Notes: generated by a model from the letters alone, not told the origin. Counted from the first letter of the stretch, positions 1 through 12,780 are shown. The stretch: 64,000 bases of DNA from Phlebotomus papatasi (GCF_024763615.1 NC_077222.1:17236001-17300000), one strand, 5' to 3'. Numbers and translations are program-made.

Positions 1-511
1 TTCAGAAGTATTATTTGGAACCTTAAAAAAAGTTTGTCGACTTTTTTTTGTAAAATAGTACGTTAATTACTGAGTAAGTTAATTACTAGTACGTTAATTA
101 CTTGAGTTTGACGATAATTTCGGACGCTTTGCTTGTAATTTTGGACAGCTACTATTTCGTAATAGGAGTCCCATTTTCGTCTATTCAAGAATCAAATTTA
201 TCAAGTCCCCTTCCGGTTTATAAGAAGCAACGGTAGAACGTTCGGAGAGTCCAGGATCTTTTACACATAATTTAAGATTCTTGACTGTGACACTCCAAAT
301 ACCCGCAGATTTCTCAAGAAGCGAAAAAGCTACCATAGAGAACCAAGATTTTAGCAAGTCTAAATACACCTTTCAGAGGATTATAAAGAGAATTTTGTGT
401 TTAAATTTGTGCTGAAACACTTAAAGCCCTTAAAACTGGATATACACTAGATAAAATTTATTGCGATATTTCTTTTCAATATCCAATATTGACAAGGATT
501 GTCTTCACATT
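1..511. other. Gene-free AT-rich stretch
   Basis: No convincing exon. Short repeats of GTTAATTACT occur at about 60-105, and a degenerate relative of the following MITE (TACACTAGATAAAATTTATT) at about 440-510. Confidence 0.4.
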
Positions 512-725
512 ATGGCGTCTACACACTAGAGAAATTTATGTCCATATTGAAGCGAATTTCCTACGCTAGTGTAGGAAAAACTCTTCAATGTGGACATAAA
601 TTTCTCTAGTGTAATGGCGTCTACACACTAGAGAAATTTATGTCCATATTGAAGCAAATTCCCTACGCTTGTGTAGGAAAAACTGTTCAATATGGACATA
701 AATTTATCTAGTGTGTAGAGGCCAT
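512..725. repeat. Tandem dimer of a palindromic MITE
   Basis: Two head-to-tail copies (about 512-612 and 613-725). Each begins ATGGCGTCTACACACTAG, contains TTTATGTCCATATTGAAG, and returns as its reverse complement after a short centre with its own small hairpin (CTACGC...GTGTAGG). The end GTGTAGAGGCCAT mirrors the start. Related ends occur at 63487 and at 61332-61478. Confidence 0.75.
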
Positions 726-1500
726 AAAGAGCCCATTACAAAGATTTATTGACATAAAAGTTTCAATATTGAAGAAAATTGTCCAGTGAGTAGGCAATTA
801 TTGAAATATTTGTTTCATTATGGAGCATTTTTTTCAATAATTTATTTCATTATTTTGAATTGCTACAAACTAAGCTAAATATAATGTCAATAAAAATTTT
901 CAAAGTCACTTTGAAATAAAATTTCAAGGAAATTCTAAATATCAAATTGATTTGATAGTTCCTTCAATATTTTTTAATGGTCAGGAATCTTCTTCATTCA
1001 GAAATTTACAGTACGACTGGGATTTCCTTGTTCATGAATGAAAACACATCCAAGACCAAATTCCAAGTCAGAACACTTCTCTTCCTGCTTCCTCCAGAAA
1101 ATCTCATATTCTTGGAATTTCGCTGTAGATTTTGTCAAATCTTCCCAAGAACTCAGTTTGGTTAGCACTTCTCACCCTCCAAGAAATCACAGATCTTCCA
1201 GGATTTTTGTTTTTGGACCACCTAATCCTCAAGAGTAAATTTCTTTTAATAAATTTAAAATGAAGCTTGAAATTTAAACATTTAGAGAACTTGAAGAAAA
1301 TATTAAACTCTTATTGCATATTTTTAAATTTGTATAACACCTCAATCAGACAACTTTTAAAATATCGCAAATTTTGTAGTTCAATTGGCTTCAAACGTGG
1401 CTTATGAAAATAAAGTGAATTTTTGATGAATCAAATTTGATTCATCAAATTCTTAAATTGGGATATAAAACATTTTTAGATCAGTATTAAACCCAACATT
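726..1500. other. Gene-free AT-rich stretch
   Basis: Small open frames at 977-1238 lack codon or splice support. Nothing recognisable. Confidence 0.4.
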
Positions 1501-2096
1501 TTTAGGATTTCGAAATGATTTTAAGCTTGGAAGATCAACAATTATAAAGAAAAATTATTGATATTTTACATTCGATATCTTTCAAATTTTCTTATTTTGG
1601 TTTTATTATTCAAAGCGATTTTTAGTAAGTTTACGATTTTAGACTAGTCGTCAAGTTCAGAATACGAAGATTTATTTTTTTATTACACTGCCTAAGGAGG
1701 ATTATTCTTGGTATTTTTGATATGATACTTTTTCAATTAGGTTTTAATCTACGTTTAAAATTGTTAGCTAGATTTTGAATTTTCTAAATTAAATCTCAAG
1801 ATAGATCTCAAAATCTAGCTAACAATTTTAAACGTAATAAATTTAAAAGCTAATTGAAAAGGTATCATATCAAAAATACCAAAAATAAACCTTCTCAGGC
1901 GGTGTAATATCAAAATTAAATCTTCGAATTCTGAATTCAATGACTAGTCTAAAATCGTAAACTTACTAAAAATCACATTGAATAATATAACCAAATTAAG
2001 GCAATTTGAAACATTTGAAAGATATCGAATGTAAAATGTAGCAATAAATTTTAATAATTGTCAATCTTCTCATTTTTGAGAAAAAAGCTTAAAGTT
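1500..2096. repeat. Long inverted repeat (fold-back element), about 590 bp
   Basis: Two arms of roughly 280 bp meet near 1795. Matching pairs include GTAAGTTTACGATTTTAGAC (left, 1626) with its complement near 1955-1975, and AACAATTTTAAACGT near 1815 with its complement near 1755. The arms differ by scattered substitutions and short indels. Confidence 0.8.
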
Positions 2097-2625
2097 TTAA
2101 GTAAAGTATTCACTGTCAAAAAATTAGTAATTCCAATTTGCAATTCTGAATTAAAGGCTAATAACGTTTTATTTTCTTCCAAACTGCCTAAAAACTTTCA
2201 GTATTTAAAATTTTGTTGAAGGTTTGTTCAGAACAGCTTTAAAATGGCATTGAATAAATGAGCAGTAAAAAGTTAAAATTGATCAGTAACAAAAAAAATT
2301 TGAAACAGTGATATTATCGTCCAAATTTTGGCAAAGGGAAAATAAAGGGTTTTTCACAATCTATATGGAACTATTTTAAATGTTAAATATATAAATTAGG
2401 CCCATTTTTGTAAAGATTTGAGTTTTTTACTGACCATAATTAGATATTTTACTGCTCATTTTTAATTTTTTACTGCTCATTTAGAATTTTTACTGCTCGT
2501 TTGTTTTTTTGCTCTTTAAAATTAACAAAAAACTAAGGTATTTTAAATGTTCGTTTCACCTTTATTATAGAGAATTTCCCTTCCCTTCAGTATAAAGATT
2601 GAAAGAAATTTTATACTTTAACGGC

Positions 2626-3024
2626 GTTATCACACTTGCACATTAAGATTTTAATGTGATTCACATTAATTGTCGCTTGTGAGCGTCCAAATATGATATT
2701 TGTGTCTTTGAGTCACTAAATATTTGGGGTTTTTCTATTTATTGATAAAGAAGTGGACTTGGCCTGCAAAAATAAGTTTAAATTTACCTAAAGCGTAAAT
2801 ATTTTTCACATTAAAAAATTAAAGAAAAAATCGCATTAATTTTTCGCATTAATGCTATAAATCAATTTATATCAAATTTTGCGGGCCAAGTCTACCTTTT
2901 TATCAACAAATAGACCAAATTTTGAATATAAAATGATTCAAACACACAAATTACACATTTGGACTCTCACAAGCGACAATTAATGTGAATCATATTAAAA
3001 TTTTAATGTGCAAGTGTGATAACA
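2626..3024. repeat. Fold-back MITE, family A, copy 1
   Basis: Ends in TTATCACACTTGCACATT and its reverse complement. Subterminal inverted blocks include TTAATGTGATTCACATTAAT and ACTTGGCCTGCAAAAAT/GCGGGCCAAGT. Nearly identical to copy 2 at 22278-22669. Confidence 0.85.
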
Positions 3025-3099
3025 CAGTAAAATTAAAAATGATTATCGAAGAATATGAATCAGCCGTTAAAGGACCTTTAAGATTTATCTCGGAATTAG

Positions 3100-3440
3100 T
3101 GGTATAATTTTGAAATGAGGATCTCAATGACGCAATAGGCAAGACCGTTGTTTCTTAGGCGGATAGATCCCCGGCTTGAGTCACAGTGTTGTAAGTACGA
3201 GTCCTGCCCGGTGCAAAGATCTGAATGTCTATAAAAAAGACATTTTCACTGTGATAATCGTAATAAATTGGTGTGATTATGAAGGAATCACACCTAAAAT
3301 GCACAGCCTTTGCCCAAAAACTCCGGGAGTATGGAAGAAGCATCCATGCGGGGTGGGCGTTCTGGACGATCTACGATCAGCACATTCCTCCAACACGGGA
3401 CGGGATATACAGCAATATGATTGAATAATTGTAACAATAA
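3100..3440 (+). mobile_element. tRNA-derived SINE-like element
   Basis: TGACGCAATAGG (3128-3139) matches 11 of 12 positions of the RNA polymerase III A-box. AGTACGAGTCC (3194-3204) matches 9 of 11 of the B-box, at tRNA-like spacing. A GC-richer body follows, then an A/T-rich tail (TTGTAACAATAACAAATA) near 3430-3450. No coding capacity. Confidence 0.5.
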
Positions 3441-3603
3441 CAAATATATCCCAATACGATTTTTGAAATATTGAATTGCTGCCCTTCTATTTTCGTGCAT
3501 ATATATGTATAATGTTTTCACATTGAGAGGATTTTGAATTTTAATTTTTATTAAACATATAACACGGTTATCCAAGGATCAAACTCAATAATTTTGAAAT
3601 ATT

Positions 3604-3689
3604 AAACTACATATGCCAAACTAGACATTTTTATTAGGTTTATACTAAGTTATAAACCTAATAAAAATGTCTAGTTTGGCATGTAGTTT
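3604..3689. repeat. Near-perfect 86-bp hairpin
   Basis: Arms of about 38 bp, centre TACTAAG. The left arm contains CCAAACTAGACATTTTTATT and the right arm its exact complement. Probably a minimal palindromic MITE; no target duplication was recognised. Confidence 0.75.
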
Positions 3690-6540
3690 AGGACTAAAAA
3701 AGATAGTTTTAAATCTTTAAATTCCAATTTTAAGAATTTAGTTTTGCCCGTTGTACGAAAAGAGCTTCGCAAAAATAAGTCCCAAAGTCTTCTTTAGAAT
3801 TTTCTATCATTATTACTTTTAAACTTCATATTTTTATGTTTTTTTTTTAATTCAAAGCTAAGGTTATTACTACGTTTAATATTATATTAGCGGAGTTCTG
3901 AATTTGTTAATTTTTTCATCTTTTGAACTTATAGGTTTTAATTTCGATTTTGAAAATTTTAGATTTTAATTTGGTATCAAAACAAAATTTCAAATTAAAA
4001 ATGCGTCCTAAAAGTTTCGAAATAAGAGAAATATTTTAAGAAAGTTGAGAAGAACTGAAGTCCTATTGATAAATAAATTAGGAAATTATATTTTACATGT
4101 TTAAATATAATTTTTGTCTTAGAAAAGAGGTGTTCAGAATTATATTTAAACTTGTATAAACTTCTTAAAACTATAAAATTTCAATTTTGTTAAGCTTTAA
4201 GTGAACCTGAAATTTATTAATTTATGACACTCAAACTCAAGTGTTTAATAAACTAATAATACTATATTTTATCTGTTTAAATGTCACTGAATTAAATAGA
4301 TAAATTTTGTGAAATAAATTTAAACCGATTAATAAAATGTAGGATACACATTTTAAATAGATAGGATACATAATCCTGAAATCCTGAGAATATTTTAAAG
4401 CTTATTAGTTTTGATTAAAAAAAAATTTATTCAATTTTCAGTCCAAGCTAAGAATTACTAAGGAAATTTCTCTGAGTATGATATTTTAAAATATCAATGT
4501 ACTAATTTTGGTGATGGGATTACTAACATGGATCTTGCTGTCTCTGTACTTTTGTGCTGCTTTTTTTCTGGATTGTGAAAACAAATGATAATAAAAAAAT
4601 GTAGGGTGAATCTAACGAGACGAGGATAGCCGTTGCAAATCAACGTGCTCATCAGCTACTCAAGTAAAGTGTTTGAAGAGGGATGCACCACGTCAATCAG
4701 CTCATTTAAAATATTTTCAAAAATTTTGTGTTACAGTTAAGGATTCTCGTACGAAAAAATCTATTTGTTATGGAGACTTTGATGGAGAGCTAAATGGATA
4801 AGATGGGATTTTTGTTTATTTGAAAATCTCACACACATAACACTACACAAGCAAAATCACACAGTGGATAAACCATTTTAATTGCGGGCGAGATACATAC
4901 CAAAAAATGAGATGAACGAGAGTGTGATGTGAATGGCTAAAGATGTCGTATTTTATCAACACCTTTTACCCTAAAAAAAAAACACGATAAAAGAAGATAA
5001 ATTACCAAGTAATGGTTTGCATAAATGTTTTTTTTCTGTAGACTTTTTGTTGGACTAAAATGTCTCTTTTTTTGTTTGAAACTCCAAAACTTTTTTTTTT
5101 GAATTCTTCTGTCCCGAGATGAAGAAGTAAGTGAAATCTAGAAAAAAAAGATAATAATTTTGAAAAGCTTTTGAGAACAATGAGATCTTTTTTTTTTAAA
5201 GTAGAAGTTGCGTACTCGCTGCTTTTTTTTTAAATTGAGTTTGAAGAAATAATCTTCATTTGAACAGAAAATGATAGAAAAAAATTGAAAAAAGTCACTA
5301 TAATTTTGAGAAAGTTTTTTATGCAATAAATCTTGCAAGATAAAAAAATTAAAGATGAGAAAATACTGTGCCTTGAGGTTTTCTTTCTCTAATAAAACAT
5401 TCCTTTGACATCTGAAAATTTTCATTTTTTCCAATAAATTTTCCGTTTAGAGTGACTTTAGTAAGTGAAAATACTGATAATTGTTTTTCAGTTTTTTTGC
5501 ATTGATTTGCTGATAAAATCAATGCATTTTCTTTACACTTCTAAGGAGTGAAAGATAAGGAAAATTTTCCTCAGAGACAATTTAAAAAAAAAACCCACTT
5601 TTTCTGTCCAAATGTCGATAGATTTACTAAAAAAAAAGAATAGATTGAGTAAATATTTGATTCGCGTGTGTACAGTAGGACAAAAATAAGAGTTGACATT
5701 GTTGTAAAAATAAACACAGTCCGGAAGAGATTAGAGCTTCCAGCTGGTAGAATTTTTTTTAATCTGCTCAGTAGTTAAAAATGAAATTTTAGATGAAAAA
5801 TTCACAATTCTTTAAAAAAAACACTAATCGGCACGTTTGCAAATTATTTTTTTACACTTTATTTTTGTTTTCTTTTCCATTGGCTTAAGTATATTAAAAA
5901 AAAAACTACATAAAGATTAAGGAAACAGAAGAAATTTTAGTGATACAAGGTATTACTATAACATAGAATTGAGAAAAATTTGAGAAAATATTTCTTAGTG
6001 TGTAGAGAAAAGTGTAAATAATTGATGAAAACCATTCAATAAGTCCATTAATCTTTTTTTTCAATTTTTTTTTAAAAATATTCACTAACATTCATTTGAT
6101 TTAATAATTATTTTGAATCCCATTTTATGTGTGAAATACTTCGGTTTCCCTTGGGCCAATTATTGTGAAATAAATCGCTGACTTATCATTTATTAAAATC
6201 TAATACAAATTTCTGGAGAGGAAATTTTTTTTTAAATAGGTTGTATTAAAAAGTGTGACGGATAACCTAATGAAATTACGTAACTATTAACAATGTTGTA
6301 CAAATTGTGTGAAATTCACTAACAGTGGTGCTTTGTTGTCCTGAAAAGAAAAGTTTGTACCGATGTTTGCAAAAGCTGCTAAAATGAAATTTATTATCAT
6401 ATAGATTTCACAAAGGTATTGATTCTTTTGTTTACAAAAGCTAACAAGACTTTTCTGAAATTTATATTAATATAAAAGTTTGGAAAAACTTCATAAAAAT
6501 CGGTATAATCCTTGGTTTTATGCTTGAAAATCGTAGATCA
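3690..6540. other. Gene-free AT-rich region with homopolymer runs
   Basis: Long A and T runs, no transposon ends recognised between about 4.4 and 6.5 kb. The apparent reading frames on the minus strand are Phe/Lys-rich translations of poly-A/T. Possibly intronic sequence of the gene containing the 17428 exon. Confidence 0.4.
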
Positions 6541-6559
6541 GAAAGCAGAAGAAAAAAAA

Positions 6560-6655
6560 AGAATCTCTACCGGGATTTGAACCCTTGTATTTTCGTGTAC
6601 GGGATCCATAAAATTAAGTTATGATTTTACCCCTAAACTGCGATTCACAGAACTA
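6560..6655 (-). mobile_element. tRNA-Leu-like pseudo-tRNA / SINE head
   Basis: On the minus strand, GGGTTCAAATCCC (6584-6572) is a B-box/T-arm. CATAA-CTTAATT-TTATG (6623-6607) is a 5-bp anticodon stem with loop, anticodon TAA. TCGCAGTTTAGG (6643-6632) resembles an A-box. The acceptor stem does not pair and the T-stem is imperfect, so this is a decayed tRNA-derived sequence rather than a gene. Confidence 0.45.
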
Positions 6656-6759
6656 CAAAAAATCAATATTTTCGTGATACAAAAAACGATTTCGAATTAA
6701 AAGATTACAAGGAATGATGAATATTCTAAATATCTTTGAAATAATTCGTTTTCAAAGTG

Positions 6760-6830
6760 ATCTTGGTTGGTGAATTGTAAAGTGTTTCAGGCAGCTTCAG
6801 TCGTGGGTTCAAGCCTGATAAGTTTCCAAT
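6760..6830 (+). mobile_element. Second tRNA-like B-box region
   Basis: GTGGGTTCAAGCCTG around 6804-6818 carries a B-box (GGTTCAAGCC at 6806-6815) on the strand opposite to the pseudo-tRNA 150 bp away. The A-box side is poor. Confidence 0.25.
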
Positions 6831-6849
6831 TTTTTTCTTGTGTTTTATC

Positions 6850-7385
6850 AATTTAAATTCGTCTAGAGAAATAAATAATGACAATAAAATAGAAAAATGA
6901 ATTACATTTACGTGTGAGCGTGGTACATAATGGGTTTTCACAGGAAGGGATATACTGGGTCGAGACCAAATTTACTATCTACAGATACAAGCTGAGAAGA
7001 AAAACTGTGATTAAATAGTCAAATTAGTAAATTACACAGCTGAATAGAAGTGCTAGGAACGGGACGTAAATATGATAAAAATAAGAATTGTCCAAGGTAT
7101 CCAGGGTAGCCAGGGTTTTCGGTCTGCCAAGGCATCCTACAAGCTTTTTGGTCTCAGTCTCTTGCCCTGGTCATCAAATAATTCAACATCGAAAGTAAAA
7201 GCGTTTTGCTCTTTGTCAGATACCTAGAGAACCTAGACGACCTAGACCTTCGTTATATCCAACTTCCGGTTACAATCACAGGGTTTAATTTATACAACTA
7301 ACTGGCAGGGTGGGTGGGCTTGATCGCAGACTTGGTTGACAACTGTTGACTTACGAGTATTTGACAACAAAGGAAACTATTTGAT
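6850..7385. other. Gene-free stretch, GC rising
   Basis: No exon or known element. CC(T/A)AGA and CCAGGGTAGCCAGGG words at 7090-7250 foreshadow the degenerate repeat field further right. Confidence 0.35.
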
Positions 7386-7389
7386 ATGA

Positions 7390-7775
7390 GAACAGTTTAG
7401 CCCAGTTCCTGAAAGTCTCAAAATCCTAAATAACAAGTAATTTCACTGGTTTTCCAAAATGTAATTGATCATTTACCCTTAAAATCTAACTTATATCAAA
7501 ATTTTTCAAAGAACCTTAAATGATAAGAAATTACAGAAGTTAAGCCATACGGCTAAGTTTTAGGTTTGAATGCTGTATTATACGGGCTTCAGACCTAAGG
7601 CTTAGTCATATGGTTTAATTGCTCTCATTTTTTATCAATCACGCTTTTTTGGAAAAAGTTAAAGTAAAATTGGATTATCAAAGATAAATGATATATTAGG
7701 TTCTCAAAAACCAATAAAATTCTTTGATGTTTAATATTCAAGACTTTCGGGAACTGAACTAAACCTCTAGTTCGA
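7390..7775. repeat. Palindromic MITE
   Basis: Starts CAGTTTAGCCCAGTTCC and returns as GGGAACTGAACTAAACC, with internal mirrored blocks (GGCTAAGTTTTAGGTTTGAA / TCAGACCTAAGGCTTAG). A partial relative sits near 33950-34050. Confidence 0.6.
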
Positions 7776-8260
7776 AGACCGCTTTACGTTATCCAAACAA
7801 GTAATAACAGTTTTGCGGATACAGCATTTCATGAAGGGACCCCGTTTCCTCGCAAATCTATTTTTTAAATTCCTTTAAAAAAGCTCCGAAGCTTTATTAG
7901 CCAGAATGCAGTCGGTCTATCGAAGGCTAGATCAACCCGGTCTTTTCGAAAAGTAGCGTCTAGGCTTAGGCCTCGATATGCCTCACGTACCTCATAATAA
8001 GATTGCTTCTGGAATCGTTACTTCTGACATAAGGGATCAATAATATACCAAAGAATCTTTTCTAAAACACGCCTAAGTCTGTAACTTTACTCGCTACAGA
8101 TCTAGGCTTTACAGACAATTACGGGAGTTGTCTCCTGATGATTGAAGAGTGTTTGGTGCTGTGTCTCCGAGGTATTTGTATGAGCACCTTGGAACCCTCC
8201 CGCCAAGTTTGGAGGATCCCCCAATAATGAAACCCAGTTTTCTTTGACATCACTCGACCA

Positions 8261-8287
8261 CTGAGGAAGACACGGAGCATGTCGAAA
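8261..8287 (+). ncRNA. Hammerhead-like core motif, site 1
   Basis: CTGAGGA (8261-8267), one A, a 4-bp stem GACA/TGTC (8269-8272 with 8280-8283), then GAAA (8284-8287). This is the CUGANGA-stem II-GAAA arrangement of hammerhead ribozymes, with the variable N at position 7. It is flanked by GACCA before and GCTCTGGAGA after, as at 48210. Stems I and III are not convincing, so it may be a relic. Confidence 0.3.
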
Positions 8288-8436
8288 GCTCTGGAGAAGA
8301 GTGAGTTTTTTTATCTTTTGGGTTGAAGACTCCACAGTTTGTGTTGCCGCATCCGGACGGAGCTTCCTCCGAAAATTTCCACTGAAGCTGAACGGCAATT
8401 CCCCCACGAATTACGTGACTTTTCTTAGACATTCGG

Positions 8437-9500
8437 AACTATAAAACTCTGAACACATAACTTAACCTCACTTTGTTCAGAAAGAAGCTAGGTACCTTAG
8501 AGGATTCTGTAGTTTCCAGACGTTACGAAAAGGATTTAGGACCCTAGGTTTAAAAAAAAAAATCCCTGAAAGATAGTCGAAGCGCCATGTCAGGAGGGAA
8601 GTGGCATACCCAGGCTAGGCCTATAGGGGGATAGCTAGGAGGTACATAGGGGATTCTGTATTTACCAAATGTTTCAAAAGGATTTTAGAACCCCAGGTTT
8701 TATATATCCCTAAAATCTAGCCGAAGCGCCACGTCAAGAGGGAAGATAGATACCCAGGCGATCTAGGGGGACAGCCAAAAAGTTTTTAGAGTACTATTAT
8801 TCCTGAACTCAAGCCAGTCCGTCTTATTAAGATGGAAGCTAGACACCTAAGGGGATTCCGTTGTTTCCAAGCGAGACACAATATTTTTCAGGTAGAGTTT
8901 ATCTCTTGAACCTAGTTGAACCCTTGGCGATACCTAGGGGGATAGCTAGGGGATACCTAGACGAATACTTAAGTACTTAGGAGATGTTGTGGTTTCCAGT
9001 TATTGCAAAAAGTTTTTAGGACATTCAGTACTGTTTATCTCTAAAACCAAGCCGATGCGCCTCGTCAAGATGGAAGTCAGAGTTAGTGGTAAATTACCAC
9101 TAACTAGCCATGTACCCAGAGGAGTCAGTTACAGGATCCTAGGTACTTTGTATTTATGAACCCTAATAATTGAAGCCTCTTGTCAAGAGGAAATCGAGGT
9201 ATCCATGAGTTACACCTTCTATTACTAAGCAATGCACAAAAACCATCAGGGTTTTAGGTATTATGTTGTATCCTTAAACCGTAGCAGACCTTTACCTCTT
9301 CAAGAGGGAGTCAATCAAACAAGATACCCAAAGGATCCTATTGTTTCCAAACGGTGCTCAAAGTTTTTCATGTCCTTGAAACATTCCTGAACCCTGGCTA
9401 TGCCCAACCTCGTCAAGAGGGAAGCCATGTACCCAACGCTTGCAATTAGGCTATGAAAAGTTTTCTATGGCTCTAGGTCTAGCCCCTGGCGAAGCGTTTT
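8437..9500. repeat. Degenerate tandem repeat field
   Basis: About seven units recognised by GTCAAGAGGGAAG-like words (8589, 8733, 8826, 9062, 9181, 9298, 9411), preceded by GAAGCGCC and followed by TACCCAGG...CTAGGGGGA and ATTCTGT..TTTCCA. Unit length varies (about 93-236 bp) and identity is low. It contains a 23-bp palindrome with one unpaired centre base, GTTAGTGGTAA-a-TTACCACTAAC, near 9083. GC content is above that of the surroundings. Confidence 0.55.
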
Positions 9501-9774
9501 TCTTTTATATGGAGCTGTTTGAAGCCAACTCACCAATTTATCGGAATCTCAGCTTACACTTCTCATAACAAGAGCGCATTTAGACAGATATATAGTATAT
9601 TTATCCCTCTTTACAAGGCTCAGAGTCTTGTACACAAGGCTAACTTCAATTTTGACATATATCGTGTAACGGTCACGAGTGCAGAAAAAATCCCATACGC
9701 ATTTATATGTGAAAGTAAGAAATTGGCTTCAACTTTGAAGGCCACTCGCCGGTGACTAGCTCTAAGTATTACCA

Positions 9775-12700
9775 TAACCAAACTTTTAAAATTTTTAAGG
9801 TTATGTTATTTTTTTAGGTTATCTCTCAACTGAAATCATATAACCTGCTAACTAAGAAATTTCCTCCATAAGCAAACTATTAAGACTTATTTATTGTTTT
9901 TTTTTCTTCAACAAGAGGGTGCTAAAAGAATTTTTTCTCACATAAAATTATCTTATTTGGAAGCAACAGAACAATATATGAGCTTCATTCAATGTTGTTG
10001 GTGGGAGGAGAAAACATTCACAGATGCTGTTTCGGGCAAAATAACATAGTCAGCAATTTATATTCACGAAAATGATGTGATAAATTTTTCATGATTCATT
10101 GATTTATTCTCATTGCTTTTTGCTTCAAACAAATGACGAAAGATGATAACAAAGAGAGTGTAAAAAAAGGTGATGGTCGCAATAATTAGTTTTTTTTTAT
10201 ATTTTGGAAATTTTGAACGCTTATTTTTCTCACAGAGAAATTTTTGCTTAGAAATCTCTCTTTAGGTTTATTCTATTTTTATGGTTTCTTTTTTTCTTCT
10301 TCTTTCTCTCAAACAGGGCGAAGCGAACACTGTAAGATTAGATGAAGCTAGCAAGAGAGCTGGACAACTCTTGAGAAATTAATTTTTAATGACATATTTC
10401 ATGGGGTGAGCTCATTTACCATTTCTTTTCCGTTGTTCCTGTCCTTTACACGAAAAACATTTTCTTTTTTTTTGATAATTTTTTTTTGTTGAGGTAGCTC
10501 TAGAGTGAAAGTGAGAGAGAGAGCTTATGTTGAAAAATAATACTCTTAAAAAGTCTCTGATTCTTTTTGATTCTGTTGATGAAAGTTGTGCAAGAAAAAA
10601 ATGCAAATTAGAATAAAAGTTTTGCGTCATTTTAAAGTTTTAGTGTCGCACCAGATTGAGAGATTTAATTGGGATGGGTTGATGTCTTCTGGAAAAACCA
10701 ATTAGTTTGCTGAAAAGGCATAAATGGTGAACATAACCTCAAAAAAATTCAAGGTTTTCTTGGAAAGTTTCCTACAAAATGAGGTTATGTTTGATTTTTG
10801 AAGGCATGAGCTTTCAGGATTAAAATTAATCCTCTTAATCTGAATAAGGCACTACTCATCCATCCAATTTATTGATTTTTTTTTAAATAAAAAGGTGGGA
10901 ATAACGTCAATATTGCGAAAGGACACAAGTTTAATTAATAAATAGAAAAAAATCGTATGAATTGATGAGCAAATTTTAATAAAACATTATATCAATTGAA
11001 ACAGCAGCAGAAAATCTATATATTTCTATATATAAAAAGAAATTGGTAGTAGAGGAACAGAGAAAAAAATAAAATTTGAAATAAATATCCATATTAAAAT
11101 ATCAAACACATTTAATATTTATAAATGATGAAAAAAACATACTTTTACTTCCTATATAATTTGTGAGATAAAAAAAAAACTCCAATTGGTGCAGATAACT
11201 CGCAACTAATTCGACCTATATAATCTTCAATTGATTGCAAATTATTAAAAAAAAGTAACATCAAAATAATTACTTTTTTTGTCGACATAATTAATAATGT
11301 AGTGTTGTTATTCGAGATTATTAAAAAAAAAATAAACACAAAAAATAAAAATGATAAAATCATTGCAAAAAAAAATCTCAAAAAAAGTGTTAATCTTACA
11401 TTTTAGATTGTTTATAAACATTTTGAGAGAAGAAAAAAAAGGGGGAGTAAAGTGAGAAACTTACTTAAAATTATTATTATAGCTAAACAAGAAAAAAATG
11501 AAAACGTTAAATTTGCTAATTGTTAGATTATTGAAATAAATAATGCAATATGATGAAGAAAAAAAAACATACTTTAAAAACAAATGAATGAATTATTCTA
11601 AGACATAAACGACGGAGAATGGCTTAATATTGAGATTTAAAAAAAAAACCGGGTGAAAATAACCAACCTTAAAAAGAAGTAATATTGCTTTGTAAATTGG
11701 ATGAGACTCAAAATTGAAAGGTGATTTAAAGGAAAAAAAAACAATTAATAAAACAAATAAGAGAATAAAGGCAAGAGATAATAATGTGAAATCCATATCA
11801 CAAGAAGACACTTTTAATCCGAAAGTATCTTAAATTTTTTTTCTCAAAAAAAAAAAAGAAACAAGAAATAGCGTTTTCCTATTTAAAAAAAAAATGAGAA
11901 GATAAATCATAAAATTCTTAGACTTAACAATGAATATTAATAGAGGTTTACAAAATGAAGATGAAAATAAAAGATGATAAAAAGAAACTTTTGATGAATA
12001 AAAAAAAATGTGAAAATTTTTGATAAACCCACAGAGACACGCCTTAAGTGACAACATTAGAAGTGATTTTTATCTTTTATTTTATCTTATTTATTTTTAA
12101 ACACTTTTTTTATTAAAAAAAAAGTTTTTATCTCTTCCTTGCCCACATTCATTCATTTTTAGAACATATTTATTTTCTTTTAACTCTAAAAAACTTCATT
12201 CATTTTCACGACGTTTTCCAGCGTCAATTTTACAAAAGAAAACTTTTTTTTTTTTCAAATAATCTGTTAGAGGAAAATGAAAAAAAAATGTGACGATAAA
12301 ACACAAATTACACAATTTTCTCTATACATGAAATGCAATAATATTTACAATGATGATAAACGAAGAAAAATTGTAGAAAACTTTCAATTTATTATTTTTC
12401 AAATTAACCACGTGAAAAAGAGAAAAAAAAACATAAGAAAATTCATTTTCTGAAAACTAACCACCTTGGAATCATGAGATTAGAATTTTATCAAGAAAGG
12501 GAAAATAAAACTATTTTATCTCAGATGAAAAAAAAAGAGAAAACAAAAAGTATTCTTACAGTATCACTGAAAAAAAAATATTCAAAATAAATAGTGGAAT
12601 AAAACACCTCATAAGGAAATGCAGAAAAGAAATCCATATTCCGAGGAAATTTCATAAATAGAAAAGATGGCCTTATTTTTGAAATTTAGCTTAAGAGGTT

Positions 12701-12780
12701 TGTAGTGGAAAATGAGGTTATGTTGACCATAACCTCAAAAATAATTCAAGAAGTGGAGTGGTGTTCTGTATCTCGGTGTG
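9775..12780. other. Gene-poor AT-rich region with plus-strand A-runs
   Basis: Long poly-A and poly-T runs and no MITE ends. The minus-strand reading frames here are Phe/Leu/Ile low-complexity artefacts. It contains the perfect inverted repeat GAGGTTATG-ttgac-CATAACCTC at 12714-12736 and copies of the same word at 10731, 10781 and 9798. A strong splice acceptor at 10316 is the only gene-like signal. Confidence 0.45.
10317..10331 (+). other. Possible 15-nt microexon (or start of a short terminal exon)
   Basis: A long pyrimidine tract ending CTCAAACAG (to 10316) is followed by GGCGAAGCGAACACT and then a consensus donor GTAAGA. Read without that donor, the frame continues as GEANTVRLDEASKRAGQLLRN and stops, so a terminal exon is the alternative. 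Only splice-signal strength supports it. Confidence 0.2.

Noticed and set aside
6560..6655. Functional tRNA-Leu(TAA)
   Set aside because: Anticodon arm and B-box are good, but the acceptor stem does not pair and the T-stem has mismatches.
8102..8432. 101-aa and 60-aa minus-strand frames
   Set aside because: No recognisable domain or splice context. They overlap the hammerhead-like motif and the edge of a repeat field.
5138..12057. Several minus-strand frames rich in Phe, Ile and Leu
   Set aside because: Translations of poly-A/T-rich low-complexity DNA.
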